Source: Streptomyces wedmorensis
GTDB lineage: Bacteria; Actinomycetota; Actinomycetes; Streptomycetales; Streptomycetaceae
NCBI RefSeq assembly: GCF_000716445.1
Contig: NZ_JNWK01000011.1
Span: 62,001-126,000, forward strand
DNA length: 64,000 nucleotides
Direction of reading: 5' to 3'
Every line of letters begins with the position of its first letter. Position 1 is the stretch's first letter. This document shows positions 8,389-17,033 of the stretch, piece after piece. The notes beneath the pieces are model-generated. The model saw only the letters and a list, made by a program, of their open reading frames with translations. It was not told the origin of the DNA and searched no databases. A program made the translations under genes and the position numbers.

Positions 8389-9807
8389 ATGCCGCTGCAC
8401 CAGGGCCCCCAGGCCTCCCCGGCCGCACACGAACGCCGGCTCGCGCTCAACCCCTTTTTCGGAGAGGCCAACCCGGTCGGCGGTATGACCGAGGCTCCGC
8501 CCCGCCACCGCCTCCCCGACGGCCCGCTGCCGCCGATGAGCGCCTATCAGCTCGTCCACGACGAACTGATGCTCGACGGCAACTCCCGGCTCAACCTGGC
8601 CACCTTCGTCACCACCTGGATGGAGCCCCAGGCCGGCGTCCTCATGGCCGAGTGCCGCGACAAGAACATGATCGACAAGGACGAGTACCCGCGCACCGCC
8701 GAACTGGAGCGCCGCTGCGTCGCCATGCTCGCCCAGCTGTGGAACGCCCCGGACCCGGACTCGGCCGTCGGCTGCTCGACCACCGGCTCCAGCGAGGCCT
8801 GCATGCTCGCCGGCCTCGCCCTCAAACGCCGCTGGTCGAAGCGGAACGCCGACCGCTACCCGGCCAGTGCCCGCCCCAACCTGGTGATGGGCGTCAACGT
8901 CCAGGTCTGCTGGGAGAAGTTCTGCGAGTTCTGGGAGGTCGAGGCCCGGCTCGTCCCCATGGAGGGCGACCGCTTCCACCTCGACGCCGAGTCCGCCGCC
9001 GCGCTCTGCGACGAGAACACCATCGGCGTGGTCGCCATCCTCGGCTCCACCTTCGACGGCTCCTACGAGCCGGTCGCCGAGATCTGCGCCGCCCTCGACG
9101 CCCTCCAGGAACGCACCGGCCTCGACATCCCCGTCCACGTCGACGGAGCCTCCGGCGCCATGGTCGCCCCCTTCCTCGACGAGGACCTGGTGTGGGACTT
9201 CCGCCTCCCCCGCGTCTCCTCGATCAACACCTCCGGTCACAAGTACGGCCTGGTCTACCCGGGCGTCGGCTGGGCGCTGTGGCGCTCGCCCGCCGAGCTC
9301 CCCGAGGAACTCGTCTTCCGCGTCAACTACCTGGGCGGCGACATGCCCACCTTCGCCCTCAACTTCTCCCGCCCCGGCGCCCAGGTCGTCGCGCAGTACT
9401 ACACCTTCCTGAGGCTGGGCCGGGAGGGCTACCGGACGGTCCAGCAGACCGCCCGGGACGTCGCCCGCGGCCTCGCCGAACGGATCGAGGCCATGGGCGA
9501 CTTCCGCCTCATCACCCGCGGCGACCAGCTGCCCGTCTTCGCCTTCACCACCGCCCCCGACGTCACCTCCTTCGACGTCTTCGACGTCTCCCGGCGCCTG
9601 CGCGAACAGGGTTGGCTGGTCCCCGCCTACACCTTCCCGGCCCACCGCGAGGACCTGTCCGTCCTGCGCGTGGTCTGCCGCAACGGCTTCTCCGCCGACC
9701 TGGCCGACCTGTTCATCGAGGACCTGAAACGACTCCTGCCCGAACTCCGGCGCCAACCGCGTCCCTTCACCCACGACAAGGACGCGGCGACCTCCTTCCA
9801 CCACTGA
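8389..9807 (+). CDS. gad: Glutamate decarboxylase (PLP-dependent)
   Basis: 472 aa from ATG 8389, with AAGGAG seven bases upstream. The fold-I PLP motifs are intact: HVDGASG (aspartate to pyridine N), and S-I-N-T-S-G-H-K with Schiff-base Lys285. The start region N-P-F-F-G-E and the F-V-T-T-W-M-E-P segment are those of bacterial GadA/B. It converts glutamate to GABA and CO2, consuming a proton. Length matches the family. It lies 68 bases after the broken ClC-type channel gene and probably shares its transcript, a pairing that suggests cytoplasmic pH homeostasis. The same frame is open back to 7000, but that is read-through of the frameshifted channel gene and not a fusion. Confidence 0.95.
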   Translation: MPLHQGPQASPAAHERRLALNPFFGEANPVGGMTEAPPRHRLPDGPLPPMSAYQLVHDELMLDGNSRLNLATFVTTWMEPQAGVLMAECRDKNMIDKDEYPRTAELERRCVAMLAQLWNAPDPDSAVGCSTTGSSEACMLAGLALKRRWSKRNADRYPASARPNLVMGVNVQVCWEKFCEFWEVEARLVPMEGDRFHLDAESAAALCDENTIGVVAILGSTFDGSYEPVAEICAALDALQERTGLDIPVHVDGASGAMVAPFLDEDLVWDFRLPRVSSINTSGHKYGLVYPGVGWALWRSPAELPEELVFRVNYLGGDMPTFALNFSRPGAQVVAQYYTFLRLGREGYRTVQQTARDVARGLAERIEAMGDFRLITRGDQLPVFAFTTAPDVTSFDVFDVSRRLREQGWLVPAYTFPAHREDLSVLRVVCRNGFSADLADLFIEDLKRLLPELRRQPRPFTHDKDAATSFHH

Positions 9808-9819
9808 ACCGGCCCCGGC

Positions 9820-11037
9820 TCACGAGGAGTCTCTCCCGCAGGCGAGCCGGAACTCCGACCACCGCACCCCGTCCGCGCTCAGCTCGTACTCGCAGCGGGA
9901 CCCCTCGCGCAGCAGACCGAGCGGGGTGCGGCGGGTGTAGTGCGTGCCGTCACGGAGCCCGACGAACGTACGACCGCCGTCCACGCTCCCGTACCCGGAC
10001 AGCTCCCCCCCGATCTCCACCCGGCCGCCCGGGCCCGGCACCGGCACGCCCAGCAGCGAGCGGGGCTCCCCGGTCGGGCCCGTGGTCCACACCCGCTGCC
10101 ACGTCCGGCCGCCGTCCGGCGAGCGGTGCAGCGCCCTCATCGGGTTCTTGACGGGCTCGCCGGGCACCACCTCCCCCATCTCCGCCGCGTACACCGCGTC
10201 CTGGCCGACCGCGACCACCACGTGCCGCCCCGGCCGGTCCATCGGGCTGGGCAGCCGGCTCACCGTCCAGCCGCGGCCCCCGTCCCGGGAGAAGGCGACC
10301 GCCGATCGGCCGGACAGCGGGTCCGTCCCCGCGACCCACCAGGACCCGTCGGGCTCCCGGTGCGCGGCGGGCAGCGGGTGCGCCCCCAGCGAGGGCGCCC
10401 CCGCGAGCGTCCGGCGCCGCCCGTCCTGGGGCGACACCACGACCACCCGCTCCCGTAGGCACGCGTCGGGCAGCGCCCCGGCCGGTGCGGCGCACTCGGT
10501 GGCGAGCACCGCGTCGGCGGGTATCTCCGCGACCTCGCCGACCGTCCGCCGGTCCACGGCGTGCCAGCTCCGGCCCCCGTCCCGGGTGAACCAGGTCCGC
10601 TCCGGCCGGTCGCCGCCACCGTCCTCGATCAGCGCCCGGCCGGGCCCGAGGGCCAGCAGGTTCGCCGACGCGCCCTCCGACGCGCGCAGCTCGGGCAGCG
10701 GAGACCGCCGCACGACCCACTCCGCCGCCCCTGTGTCCCGCACGGCCACCCGCTGTCGGCAGAAACCGGTCCCCGGCGCCGCATCGGAACTCACGCATCC
10801 GACGAGCAGCGCGAACCCGCTGCCGTCCCGCGCGAATCCCAGACCGTGCGCCCAGCCGGGCAGCTCCTCTCCGGACGGCATCCGGGGCGGCGCCCCGAAC
10901 GCCCCCGCGACGGCCGGCGGGCCCGAACCTCCCCGCCCTGCACCCGACTTCGGATCCTCGCCCGGCCCCGTACAGCCGCCGAGCACAGCCCATACCAGCG
11001 CCACGACGGCGCCGACCACTCCCACCGGCCTGCGCAT
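9820..11037 (-). CDS. Secreted lipoprotein with four Asp-box (BNR/sialidase-like) repeats
   Basis: 405 aa. The N-terminal RR, a hydrophobic stretch and the lipobox V-L-G-G-C (Cys21) indicate a lipoprotein. Four S/TxDxGxxW/F Asp boxes (TRDGGRSW, SRDGGRGW, SPDGGRTW, SVDGGRTF) lie at roughly regular spacing, which predicts a beta-propeller as in sialidases and BNR proteins. The arginine triad of true sialidases is not evident to me, so enzymatic activity should not be assumed. It probably acts as an extracytoplasmic binding protein. The gene stands alone, convergent with the decarboxylase gene (12 bases apart). Confidence 0.82.
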   Translation of the reverse strand: MRRPVGVVGAVVALVWAVLGGCTGPGEDPKSGAGRGGSGPPAVAGAFGAPPRMPSGEELPGWAHGLGFARDGSGFALLVGCVSSDAAPGTGFCRQRVAVRDTGAAEWVVRRSPLPELRASEGASANLLALGPGRALIEDGGGDRPERTWFTRDGGRSWHAVDRRTVGEVAEIPADAVLATECAAPAGALPDACLRERVVVVSPQDGRRRTLAGAPSLGAHPLPAAHREPDGSWWVAGTDPLSGRSAVAFSRDGGRGWTVSRLPSPMDRPGRHVVVAVGQDAVYAAEMGEVVPGEPVKNPMRALHRSPDGGRTWQRVWTTGPTGEPRSLLGVPVPGPGGRVEIGGELSGYGSVDGGRTFVGLRDGTHYTRRTPLGLLREGSRCEYELSADGVRWSEFRLACGRDSS

Positions 11038-11128
11038 GGCACGTCCCCCGTCCTCCCTCGGGCGGCCCGCGGTGAGCCGCTGCTTTCAATACACCGCTCG
11101 CCGCCCCCGGGTTCCCACTCCCGCGCTC

Positions 11129-11893
11129 CTACTTCCCGAGGCGCCCGAACTTCCGTACCGCCAGCGGGAAGAAGACGGCCAGCAGCACCAGCGGCCACAC
11201 CACCGCGGCCATGACGTGCCCCGGCTCACCGCCGGGGTTGCCGAAGAGTTCACGGACCGCCGTCGCCGTCGCGGACATCGGGTTCCACTCGACGAACGTG
11301 CCGAGCCAGCCCGGCATCGAGTCCGGCGCGGCGAAGGCGTTGGAGAGGAAGCCGACGGGCCAGACCAGGATCTGCACCGCCTGCACCAGCTCGGGCCGCC
11401 CGGCGACCAGGGCGAGGAAGATCCCGATCCAGAGCATCGCGAACCGCAGCAGGAGCAACAGTCCCAGGGCCCCCAGGGTGCTCCCGAGGCCGCCGTGCGC
11501 CCGCCATCCGATCGCGTACCCGACGCCGACCATCACGAGCAGCCCGACCGTCGACTGGAGCATGTCGGCGGCCGCCCGTCCCACGAGCACCGCCCCGTCG
11601 GCCATCGGCATCGACCGGAAGCGGTCGACCACGCCCTTGTCCAGGTCCCTGGTCACCGCCGTCATGGTGCCTTCGAGCCCGAACACCATGGTCAGGGTGA
11701 GCATTCCGGGCACCAGGAAGTCGACGTAGTCGCCCTCGACGTCCCGCCCGCCGCCGACCAGATAGCCGAACATCAGCAGCATCATCACCGGGAAGACGAG
11801 GCCGACGAGGACCGCCACCGGCTGCCGGGCCCAGTGCGCGAGCTCCCGGCGGGTCATCGTCCAGCAGTCGCTCACCACGTACGCGGCGCTCAT
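11129..11893 (-). CDS. ABC-2 type transporter permease (DrrB-like)
   Basis: 254 aa from ATG 11893, overlapping the ATPase stop in an ATGA junction, so it is translationally coupled. About six hydrophobic spans are present, and the conserved E-L-F-G-N-P near the C-terminal half matches ABC-2/DrrB exporters. The [22 protein letters not shown] segment is the family's cytoplasmic coupling motif. With the ATPase it should export a small hydrophobic compound or drug. Repression by the adjacent PadR protein is likely (see the operator sites). Confidence 0.9.
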   Translation of the reverse strand: MSAAYVVSDCWTMTRRELAHWARQPVAVLVGLVFPVMMLLMFGYLVGGGRDVEGDYVDFLVPGMLTLTMVFGLEGTMTAVTRDLDKGVVDRFRSMPMADGAVLVGRAAADMLQSTVGLLVMVGVGYAIGWRAHGGLGSTLGALGLLLLLRFAMLWIGIFLALVAGRPELVQAVQILVWPVGFLSNAFAAPDSMPGWLGTFVEWNPMSATATAVRELFGNPGGEPGHVMAAVVWPLVLLAVFFPLAVRKFGRLGK

Positions 11894-12870
11894 GCCGCCA
11901 CCTCCTTCCGCCGGGACGCGTCCCGGTCCGGCTCCCGCTCCCCCGCCGTCAGGCGCAGGAAGACCTCGTCCAGCGTCGGCCGCCGCAGGGCGATGTCCTC
12001 CGCCTCGATCCCGGCCGCCCCCAGCGCCCGCACGGTCTCGGCGAGCGAGGCCATCCGGTCCTTCACGGGCGCGCTGAGCAGCCGCCGGTCGGCGTCCACG
12101 TCCACGTCGCCGCGCGCCACGGGCAGCAGCGCGGCCGCCTCGTCGATCCGCGCCGCGTCCCGTACGACCACGTCGATGCGGTCCACGCCGACCCGTGCCT
12201 TGAGTTCGTCGGCCGTGCCGTCGGCCACGACCCGCCCGCGGTCCACGACGGAGATCCGGTCGGCGAGCCGGTCGGCCTCCTCCAGGTACTGCGTGGTCAG
12301 CAGCACCGTGGTGCCCCCGCCGACGAGCGAGCGCACGGAGTCCCAGACCTCGCCCCGGCCGCGCGGGTCGAGTCCGGTCGTCGGCTCGTCGAGGAAGAGC
12401 ACCTCGGGCTCGGTGATCAGCGAGGCGGCGAGGTCGAGCCGGCGCCGCATGCCCCCGCTGTACCGCTTGACGGGCTTGCGTCCGGTGTCGCCGAGGCCGA
12501 AGCGTTCCAGGAGTTCGTCGGCCCGGGTCCCTGCGCGCCGGGCGCCCAGGTGGTGGAGCCTGCCGAACATCTCCAGGTTCTGCCGCCCGCCCAGCTCCTC
12601 GTCGAGGGCGGCGTGCTGGCCGAGCAGCCCGATGCGCCGCCGCACCTCCCTGGCCTCGGTCCGCACGTCGTGTCCCGCCACCCGCACGAGGCCCTCGTCG
12701 TGACGCAGCAGGGTGGCCAGGATCCGTACCGTCGTGGTCTTGCCCGCGCCGTTGGGCCCGAGCAGGCCGTGGACGGTGCCGCGCCCGACGGTCAGGTCGA
12801 GGCCGGCCAGGGCGTCCTTGTCCCCGTACCGCTTGCGCGCGCCCTGCACGAGGATCGCGTCCGCCGTCAT
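11890..12870 (-). CDS. ABC transporter ATP-binding protein (DrrA-like)
   Basis: 326 aa from ATG 12870, with GGGAGG seven bases upstream. The frame is open to 12942 but that stretch holds the promoter and operator. Walker A ([10 protein letters not shown]), the signature YSGGMRRR, Walker B ([12 protein letters not shown]) and the H-loop region (here T-T-Q-Y) are present. A ~100-residue C-terminal extension with the [10 protein letters not shown] motif is typical of DrrA daunorubicin-type resistance ATPases. It is the first gene of a two-gene operon with the permease. Regulation is probably by the PadR protein at the palindromes just upstream. Confidence 0.93.
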   Translation of the reverse strand: MTADAILVQGARKRYGDKDALAGLDLTVGRGTVHGLLGPNGAGKTTTVRILATLLRHDEGLVRVAGHDVRTEAREVRRRIGLLGQHAALDEELGGRQNLEMFGRLHHLGARRAGTRADELLERFGLGDTGRKPVKRYSGGMRRRLDLAASLITEPEVLFLDEPTTGLDPRGRGEVWDSVRSLVGGGTTVLLTTQYLEEADRLADRISVVDRGRVVADGTADELKARVGVDRIDVVVRDAARIDEAAALLPVARGDVDVDADRRLLSAPVKDRMASLAETVRALGAAGIEAEDIALRRPTLDEVFLRLTAGEREPDRDASRRKEVAA

Positions 12871-12895
12871 GTCGATTCCTCCCGAAAGCTTGGTA

Positions 12896-12907
12896 GTCAA
12901 ATTTGAC
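12896..12907. promoter_or_regulatory. PadR operator site 1 (GTCAAATTTGAC)
   Basis: A perfect 12-bp palindrome 26 bases before the drrA-like start. The same core recurs at 12951 and before padR itself at 13639, so a shared regulator is very likely; the adjacent PadR protein is the obvious candidate. Confidence 0.75.
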
Positions 12908-12926
12908 CAGCTGTCGCCGACGGAGC

Positions 12927-12955
12927 AAGGTATGCCCTCCATACCCTCTAGTCAA
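12927..12955 (-). promoter_or_regulatory. Predicted promoter of the drrAB-like operon
   Basis: On the minus strand, TTGACT (12950-12955) and TACCTT (12927-12932) are separated by 17 bases, a good primary-sigma arrangement. The -35 box lies inside the second palindrome, so bound repressor would block RNA polymerase. Confidence 0.6.
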
Positions 12956-12980
12956 ACTTGACGAGATGGTCTCGTCAAAC
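12951..12980. promoter_or_regulatory. PadR operator site 2 with overlapping dyad
   Basis: GTCAAACTTGAC (12951-12962) has one central mismatch to a perfect palindrome. Its right half TTGACGAGA is repeated inverted as TCTCGTCAA (12970-12978) with a 3-base spacer, followed by GTCAAAC. This gives a compound site that could hold two dimers and overlaps the predicted -35 box. Confidence 0.7.
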
Positions 12981-13009
12981 GCGCCGAGCAGGCTCCCTAC
13001 CGCGGCCGG

Positions 13010-13624
13010 TCAGGTCGCGAAGGGGTTCTCCTCACCCTCGGCGAGCACGCCGACGAAGGGCTCCCCCTCGCCCGCGAACACGTACGCCCCGCCCTCGATC
13101 CGCTCGATCAGACCGAGCGTCCACTCCTTGCCCGCGTCCGCCGAGTGGACCCACAGGTGCATGATCTCGCCGATGTGCCCGAGCTGGCCGGGGCCGCCCT
13201 CCGGCGTGTAGTACTCCGTGACCGCGGCCCGCCACTCGTCGAGCGCCCGCACCCGCCGGCGCAGCAGCTCCGCGGCCTCCTCCCGGGGCAGGTCCACGAT
13301 GAAGCCGATGCCCGCCGACAGGACGTCCATCTTCTGGTCGTACGTGGTCAGCGCCTCGCGCAGCAGCGCGAAGTACTCCTCCGTGCCCCGCTCCGTCAGC
13401 TCGTACTCGACGCGCGGCGGCCCGCCGACCGTGCTCGGCGCGCTCTCGTGGGCGTGCAGCATTCCCTGCTTCGCCAGCTGCTTCAGCGCGTGGTAGATCG
13501 AGCCGGGCTTGGCCTGGGACCACTCGTGCGCGCCCCAGTACTCGAGGTCGTTGCGCACCTGGTAGCCGTGGGCGCGGCCGTGCTGTTTGACCGCGCCCAG
13601 GACGAGAAGCCGGATCGCCGACAT
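13010..13624 (-). CDS. PadR-family transcriptional regulator
   Basis: 204 aa from ATG 13624, with GGGAGG eight bases upstream. The winged-helix N-terminus (VLGAVKQHGRAHGYQ ... KPGSIYHALKQLAKQGML) is PadR. The C-terminal ~90 residues form the helical dimerisation domain (Vir_act_alpha_C). PadR proteins usually repress an adjacent detoxification or export gene and are released by a small ligand, often the exported compound. Here the drrAB-like operon lies immediately downstream on the same strand, and both it and padR carry GTCAAA-TTTGAC palindromes, which predicts repression plus autoregulation. Confidence 0.92.
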   Translation of the reverse strand: MSAIRLLVLGAVKQHGRAHGYQVRNDLEYWGAHEWSQAKPGSIYHALKQLAKQGMLHAHESAPSTVGGPPRVEYELTERGTEEYFALLREALTTYDQKMDVLSAGIGFIVDLPREEAAELLRRRVRALDEWRAAVTEYYTPEGGPGQLGHIGEIMHLWVHSADAGKEWTLGLIERIEGGAYVFAGEGEPFVGVLAEGEENPFAT

Positions 13625-13638
13625 CTCGCACCTCCCTA

Positions 13639-13650
13639 GTCAATTTTGAC
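13639..13650. promoter_or_regulatory. PadR operator site 3 upstream of padR (GTCAATTTTGAC)
   Basis: Same palindrome as the two sites before the ABC operon, one central mismatch, 14 bases before the padR start. Its position at the probable transcription start fits autorepression. Confidence 0.7.
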
Positions 13651-13667
13651 CAGGGTACGCGCGGGGG

Positions 13668-14216
13668 TCACGCGCCCCGCTCCTCCCGCTCCGCCGCGAT
13701 CAGCTCGAAGGAGGTCCTGCCGTCCAGGGACTCGCGGATGATGTCGGCGTGCCCGGCGTGCCGGCCCGTTTCCTGCACGAGGTGGAGCAGCATCCAGCGG
13801 ATCGACACCCGTCCGTCCTCGGGGAACCAGGGCGCCTTCGGCAGCGGGAAGGTCTCGTCCAGGCTCGGCACGGTGCGGACGAAGTCCTCGGTCTCCTTCG
13901 CCACGCCCGCCCAGAACGCGACGATCTCCGGGACCGTCTCGTCCCCGACGAGACGGAAGCCGTCGCCCCAGGTGTCCTGGGTGCGCTGCCGCTCGTTCGG
14001 CCGCCGCTGGGCGAGCCGGAGCCAGTTCAGCTCCACCTCGGCGACGTGCTTGAGCAGGCCGGAGAGGCTGAGCTCGCTGGCGCTGGGCCGCCCGGCGGCC
14101 TGCTCCTCGGTGAGTCCGTGGAGTGCGCGGCGGAGCGCGGCGCGCTGCTCCTCGATGAAGTTGAGGAACGCGCCGCGCTCGTCGCCGGGGGCCTCTGCGG
14201 GAACAAGGGCAACCAT
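13668..14216 (-). CDS. DinB-like four-helix protein (DUF664)
   Basis: 182 aa. The pattern L-L-K-H-V-A-E-V-E (first metal His) and the later E-T-G-R-H-A-G-H-A-D motif, plus the N-terminal R-x-x-L-x-x-x-L-x-G-L-T-x-E-Q helix, fit the DinB/DUF664 fold, which includes metal-dependent thiol transferases using mycothiol. It could be a bacillithiol/mycothiol-S-transferase-like detoxification enzyme; the substrate is unknown. It ends just below the padR promoter region and is preceded by a striking palindrome at 14269. Confidence 0.85.
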   Translation of the reverse strand: MVALVPAEAPGDERGAFLNFIEEQRAALRRALHGLTEEQAAGRPSASELSLSGLLKHVAEVELNWLRLAQRRPNERQRTQDTWGDGFRLVGDETVPEIVAFWAGVAKETEDFVRTVPSLDETFPLPKAPWFPEDGRVSIRWMLLHLVQETGRHAGHADIIRESLDGRTSFELIAAEREERGA

Positions 14217-14268
14217 GGTGTCCGCCTCACGTGGTCGTGGCTTCTTTCGACACGGACCACGCTACGGA

Positions 14269-14297
14269 CCATTGAGGACAGCTGCTGTCCTCAATGG
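14269..14297. promoter_or_regulatory. 13-bp-arm palindrome upstream of the DinB gene
   Basis: CCATTGAGGACAG and its exact inverse flank CTG, 53 bases before the DinB start and 22 bases past the aldehyde dehydrogenase end. As an RNA hairpin it could also terminate transcription entering from the aldehyde dehydrogenase upstream on the same strand. As DNA it looks like an operator. Sequence alone does not decide. Confidence 0.55.
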
Positions 14298-14318
14298 CGG
14301 GCTTGCGGGAGGGGACCG

Positions 14319-15776
14319 TCAGAAGGGGAAGCGGCTGCGGCCGTGCTGGATCGAGATCCACTTCTGGGTGGTGAACGCGTCCACCATCGCGTCGCCGTTG
14401 AGCCGCCCGATGCCGGAGTGCTTCTCACCGCCGAAGGGCACGATCGGCTCGTCGTGCACGGTGCCGTCGTTGATGTGGATCATGCCGGTGTGGATGCGCT
14501 TGGCGACCCGTACGCCCCGCTCGACGTCCCCGGTGTGGACGGCGCCGCTGAGCCCGTACGGAGTGTCGTTGGCGATCCGCACGGCCTCCTCCTCGCCGTC
14601 GAAGGGGACGACGAGGGCGACCGGGCCGAAGATCTCCTGGCTGAGGACCGGGGCGTCGGCGGCGAGGCCGGTGAGGACGGACGGGGAGACGAGGTTGCCG
14701 TCGACGGTGCCGTGCAGCAGGGCCGTCGCGCCGGCCGCCACCGTCTGGTCGACGAGCGAGGAGACGGACTCCGCCTGCTGGGAGTTGATGAGCGGGCCGA
14801 TGTGGGTGGCGGGGTCGGCCGGGTCGCCGACGCGCAGGGTCTTCACCTTCGCCACGAACTTCTCCGTGAACTCCTCCTCCAGCGTGCGGTCCACCAGGAT
14901 GCGGTTGGCGGCCATGCAGACCTGCCCCTGGTGCACGAAGCGACTGAAGACGGCCGCGTCGACCGCGTAGTCGACGTCGGCGTCGTCGAGGACGATCAGG
15001 GCGCTGTTGCCGCCGAGTTCGAGCACCGCGTGCTTGAAGTTCTGCGCGCAGACCGTGGCGACGTGGCGGCCGACCTTGTCGGAGCCGGTGAAGGAGATGA
15101 CCTTCGGGACGGGGTGGGTCAGCAGGGCGTCGCCTATCTCGGCGATGTCGGTGACGACGACGTTCAGCAGACCGGCCGGCAGACCGGCCTCCTCCAGGAC
15201 CTTGGCGACGAGGGTGCCGCCGCAGATCGGGGTGTTCTGGTGCGGCTTGAGGACGACCGCGTTGCCGAGCGCGAGCGCGGGCGCGACCGACTTGATCGAC
15301 AGGAGGAAGGGGAAGTTGAAGGGGGAGATGACGCCGACGACGCCGACCGGGACGCGGTAGACGCGGTTCTCCTTGCCGTCGACCGGCGAGGGCAGGATGC
15401 GGCCCTCGGGGCGCAGCGCCAGCTGGATCGCCTCGCGCAGGAACTCCTTGGCGAGGTGCAGCTCGAAGGCCGCCTTGAGGCGGGTGCCGCCGAGTTCGGC
15501 GACGATCGTCTCGGCGATCTCCTCCTCGCGGTCCTCGACGATCCGCAGCGCGCGCTCGAAGACGAGCCGGCGGGTGTACGGGTTGGTCTCGGCCCACACG
15601 GCCTGGGCGCGCTCGGCGGCCCGGTAGGCCCGGTCGACCTCGTCGGCGGTGGCGACCGTGATCGAGGCGAGCTTCTCCCCGGTGTACGGGTTGAAGTCGA
15701 TGATGTCCCACGAGCCGCTGCCCGGCTTCCACTCGCCGTCGATGTACTGGTGGGCCAGGTCGGTGAAGTGCGACAT
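14319..15776 (-). CDS. Aldehyde dehydrogenase, aryl/benzaldehyde dehydrogenase-like
   Basis: 485 aa, full family length. The general base E253 (L-E-L-G-G-N), nucleophile C287 (G-Q-V-C-M-A) and cofactor motifs (F-T-G-S-D-K-V-G, and P-F-N-F-P as the conserved asparagine loop) are in place. NAD(P)-dependent oxidation of an aldehyde to an acid is expected. The sequence style (V-P-V-G-V-V-G-V-I-S-P-F-N-F-P) resembles benzaldehyde/vanillin dehydrogenases, but the substrate is inference. It lies 63 bases downstream of the XRE regulator gene on the same strand, so partial co-transcription is possible. Confidence 0.93.
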   Translation of the reverse strand: MSHFTDLAHQYIDGEWKPGSGSWDIIDFNPYTGEKLASITVATADEVDRAYRAAERAQAVWAETNPYTRRLVFERALRIVEDREEEIAETIVAELGGTRLKAAFELHLAKEFLREAIQLALRPEGRILPSPVDGKENRVYRVPVGVVGVISPFNFPFLLSIKSVAPALALGNAVVLKPHQNTPICGGTLVAKVLEEAGLPAGLLNVVVTDIAEIGDALLTHPVPKVISFTGSDKVGRHVATVCAQNFKHAVLELGGNSALIVLDDADVDYAVDAAVFSRFVHQGQVCMAANRILVDRTLEEEFTEKFVAKVKTLRVGDPADPATHIGPLINSQQAESVSSLVDQTVAAGATALLHGTVDGNLVSPSVLTGLAADAPVLSQEIFGPVALVVPFDGEEEAVRIANDTPYGLSGAVHTGDVERGVRVAKRIHTGMIHINDGTVHDEPIVPFGGEKHSGIGRLNGDAMVDAFTTQKWISIQHGRSRFPF

Positions 15777-15839
15777 GGTGGAAGACCCCTCTACCCGCTA
15801 CCTGCAGTGCGACTGATGTTGCGTCATCGTACTGATGTA

Positions 15840-16712
15840 TCAGGAGAGTTGGAGGAGACCCCGGAGAAGGTCACGACTTTCGGCCGGATCCGGACCGTCC
15901 TTCTGGAGCTTCTCCATCACCCGCTGGTACTGGGCGACCTCCTCGCGCTTGTCGAGGTAGAGGGCGCTGGTGAGCTGCTCCAGGTAGACGATGTCGGAGA
16001 GGTCGGACTCGGGGAAGCTCAGCATCGTGAAGGCGCCGCTCTCGCCGGCGTGGCCGCCGAAGCTGAAGGGCATGACCTGGAGCGTGACGCCGGGGTGCTC
16101 GGAGATCTCGATGAGGTGCTTCAACTGCTCCCGCATGACGGTCCGGTCGCCGTACGGGCGGCGCAGCGCGGCTTCGTCGAGGACGGCGTGGAACTGCGGG
16201 GCGCGCTCGGACACGAGCACCTTCTGGCGCTCAAGGCGCAGCGCGACGCGGCGGTCGATCTCGGCGCGCGGGGCGTCGGGCATGCCGCGGGTGACGACGG
16301 CCTGGGCGTACGCCTCGGTCTGCAACAGGCCGTGGACGAACTGGACTTCGTAGACGCGGATGAGGGAGGCGGCGCCTTCCAGTCCGATGTACGTCTGGAA
16401 CCAGCCGGGCAGGACGTCGCCGAAACTGTGCCACCAGCCGGCGACGTTGGCCTCGCGGGCGAGCCCGAGGAGCGAGCCGCGCTCGGCCTCGTCCCCGACT
16501 CCGTACAGCGTGAGCAGATCCTCGACGTCCCTGGCCTTGAAGCTCACCCGCCCCAACTCCATACGGCTGATCTTGGATTCGGAGGCCCGGATCGAATAGC
16601 CGGCCGCCTCGCGGGTGATCCCGCGCGACTCGCGCAACCGCCTCAGCTGGGAGCCCAGCAGGATGCGCCGCACCACACTCCCGCTCGCTCCGCTCGATTC
16701 GCCTGCGGTCAC
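15840..16712 (-). CDS. XRE-type regulator with DUF5753 (WhiJ family)
   Basis: 290 aa from GTG 16712, with GGGGAGG nine bases upstream; the frame is open to 16790 but without a better start. An N-terminal Cro/CI helix-turn-helix (LRRLRESRGITREAAG ... SKISRMELGR) is followed by the ~170-residue DUF5753 sensor domain. These are streptomycete WhiJ-like regulators that work with small DUF397 proteins and spoIIE-like ATPases encoded beside them, as here. They influence differentiation and antibiotic production in several species. A conserved 17-bp sequence in both neighbouring promoter regions is a candidate binding site. Confidence 0.93.
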   Translation of the reverse strand: MTAGESSGASGSVVRRILLGSQLRRLRESRGITREAAGYSIRASESKISRMELGRVSFKARDVEDLLTLYGVGDEAERGSLLGLAREANVAGWWHSFGDVLPGWFQTYIGLEGAASLIRVYEVQFVHGLLQTEAYAQAVVTRGMPDAPRAEIDRRVALRLERQKVLVSERAPQFHAVLDEAALRRPYGDRTVMREQLKHLIEISEHPGVTLQVMPFSFGGHAGESGAFTMLSFPESDLSDIVYLEQLTSALYLDKREEVAQYQRVMEKLQKDGPDPAESRDLLRGLLQLS

Positions 16713-17033
16713 GGCTCCCAGCCTCCCCTTTACGGTGTCGAGCCCCCGTCGAGCCCCGGATTCTGCCACCAAACGCTTCAGCGCGTACACATTCGATTAC
16801 GGAATGGCGGCGAGATTCGGGCAGGCGCGGGCACAGCGCACGCACATCGCGGAAAGTTCCCCTCGCCGAGTGGACGACTTATGCACAGATTCGGCACGGG
16901 GACGGACAGGTCCGGCGCGTGCACGTGCATCTGCCCTTGCATCCAGTGGGCGCATTCGGAACCATGGACCCCGCGCAGCCGCGTACTCGTTCGTGTTGTC
17001 GCACCACAGTCGCGATTCCCGGGAGTGCCTCGC
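16713..17033. promoter_or_regulatory. 321-base divergent control region with WhiJ-type site
   Basis: No gene is seen between the XRE and ATPase genes. The stretch holds the sequence CGTGCACGTGCATCTGC at 16918-16934, which contains the palindrome TGCACGTGCA and is repeated inverted before the DUF397 gene. A looser TGCATC follows at 16938. No convincing -35/-10 pair was found by eye. Confidence 0.6.

Noticed and set aside
7000..9807. An open frame of 935 codons joining a channel and a glutamate decarboxylase
   Set aside because: The middle part (about 7855-8388) has no family similarity and is Arg/Pro-rich; the channel's real second half lies in another frame. The decarboxylase has its own ATG and ribosome-binding site.
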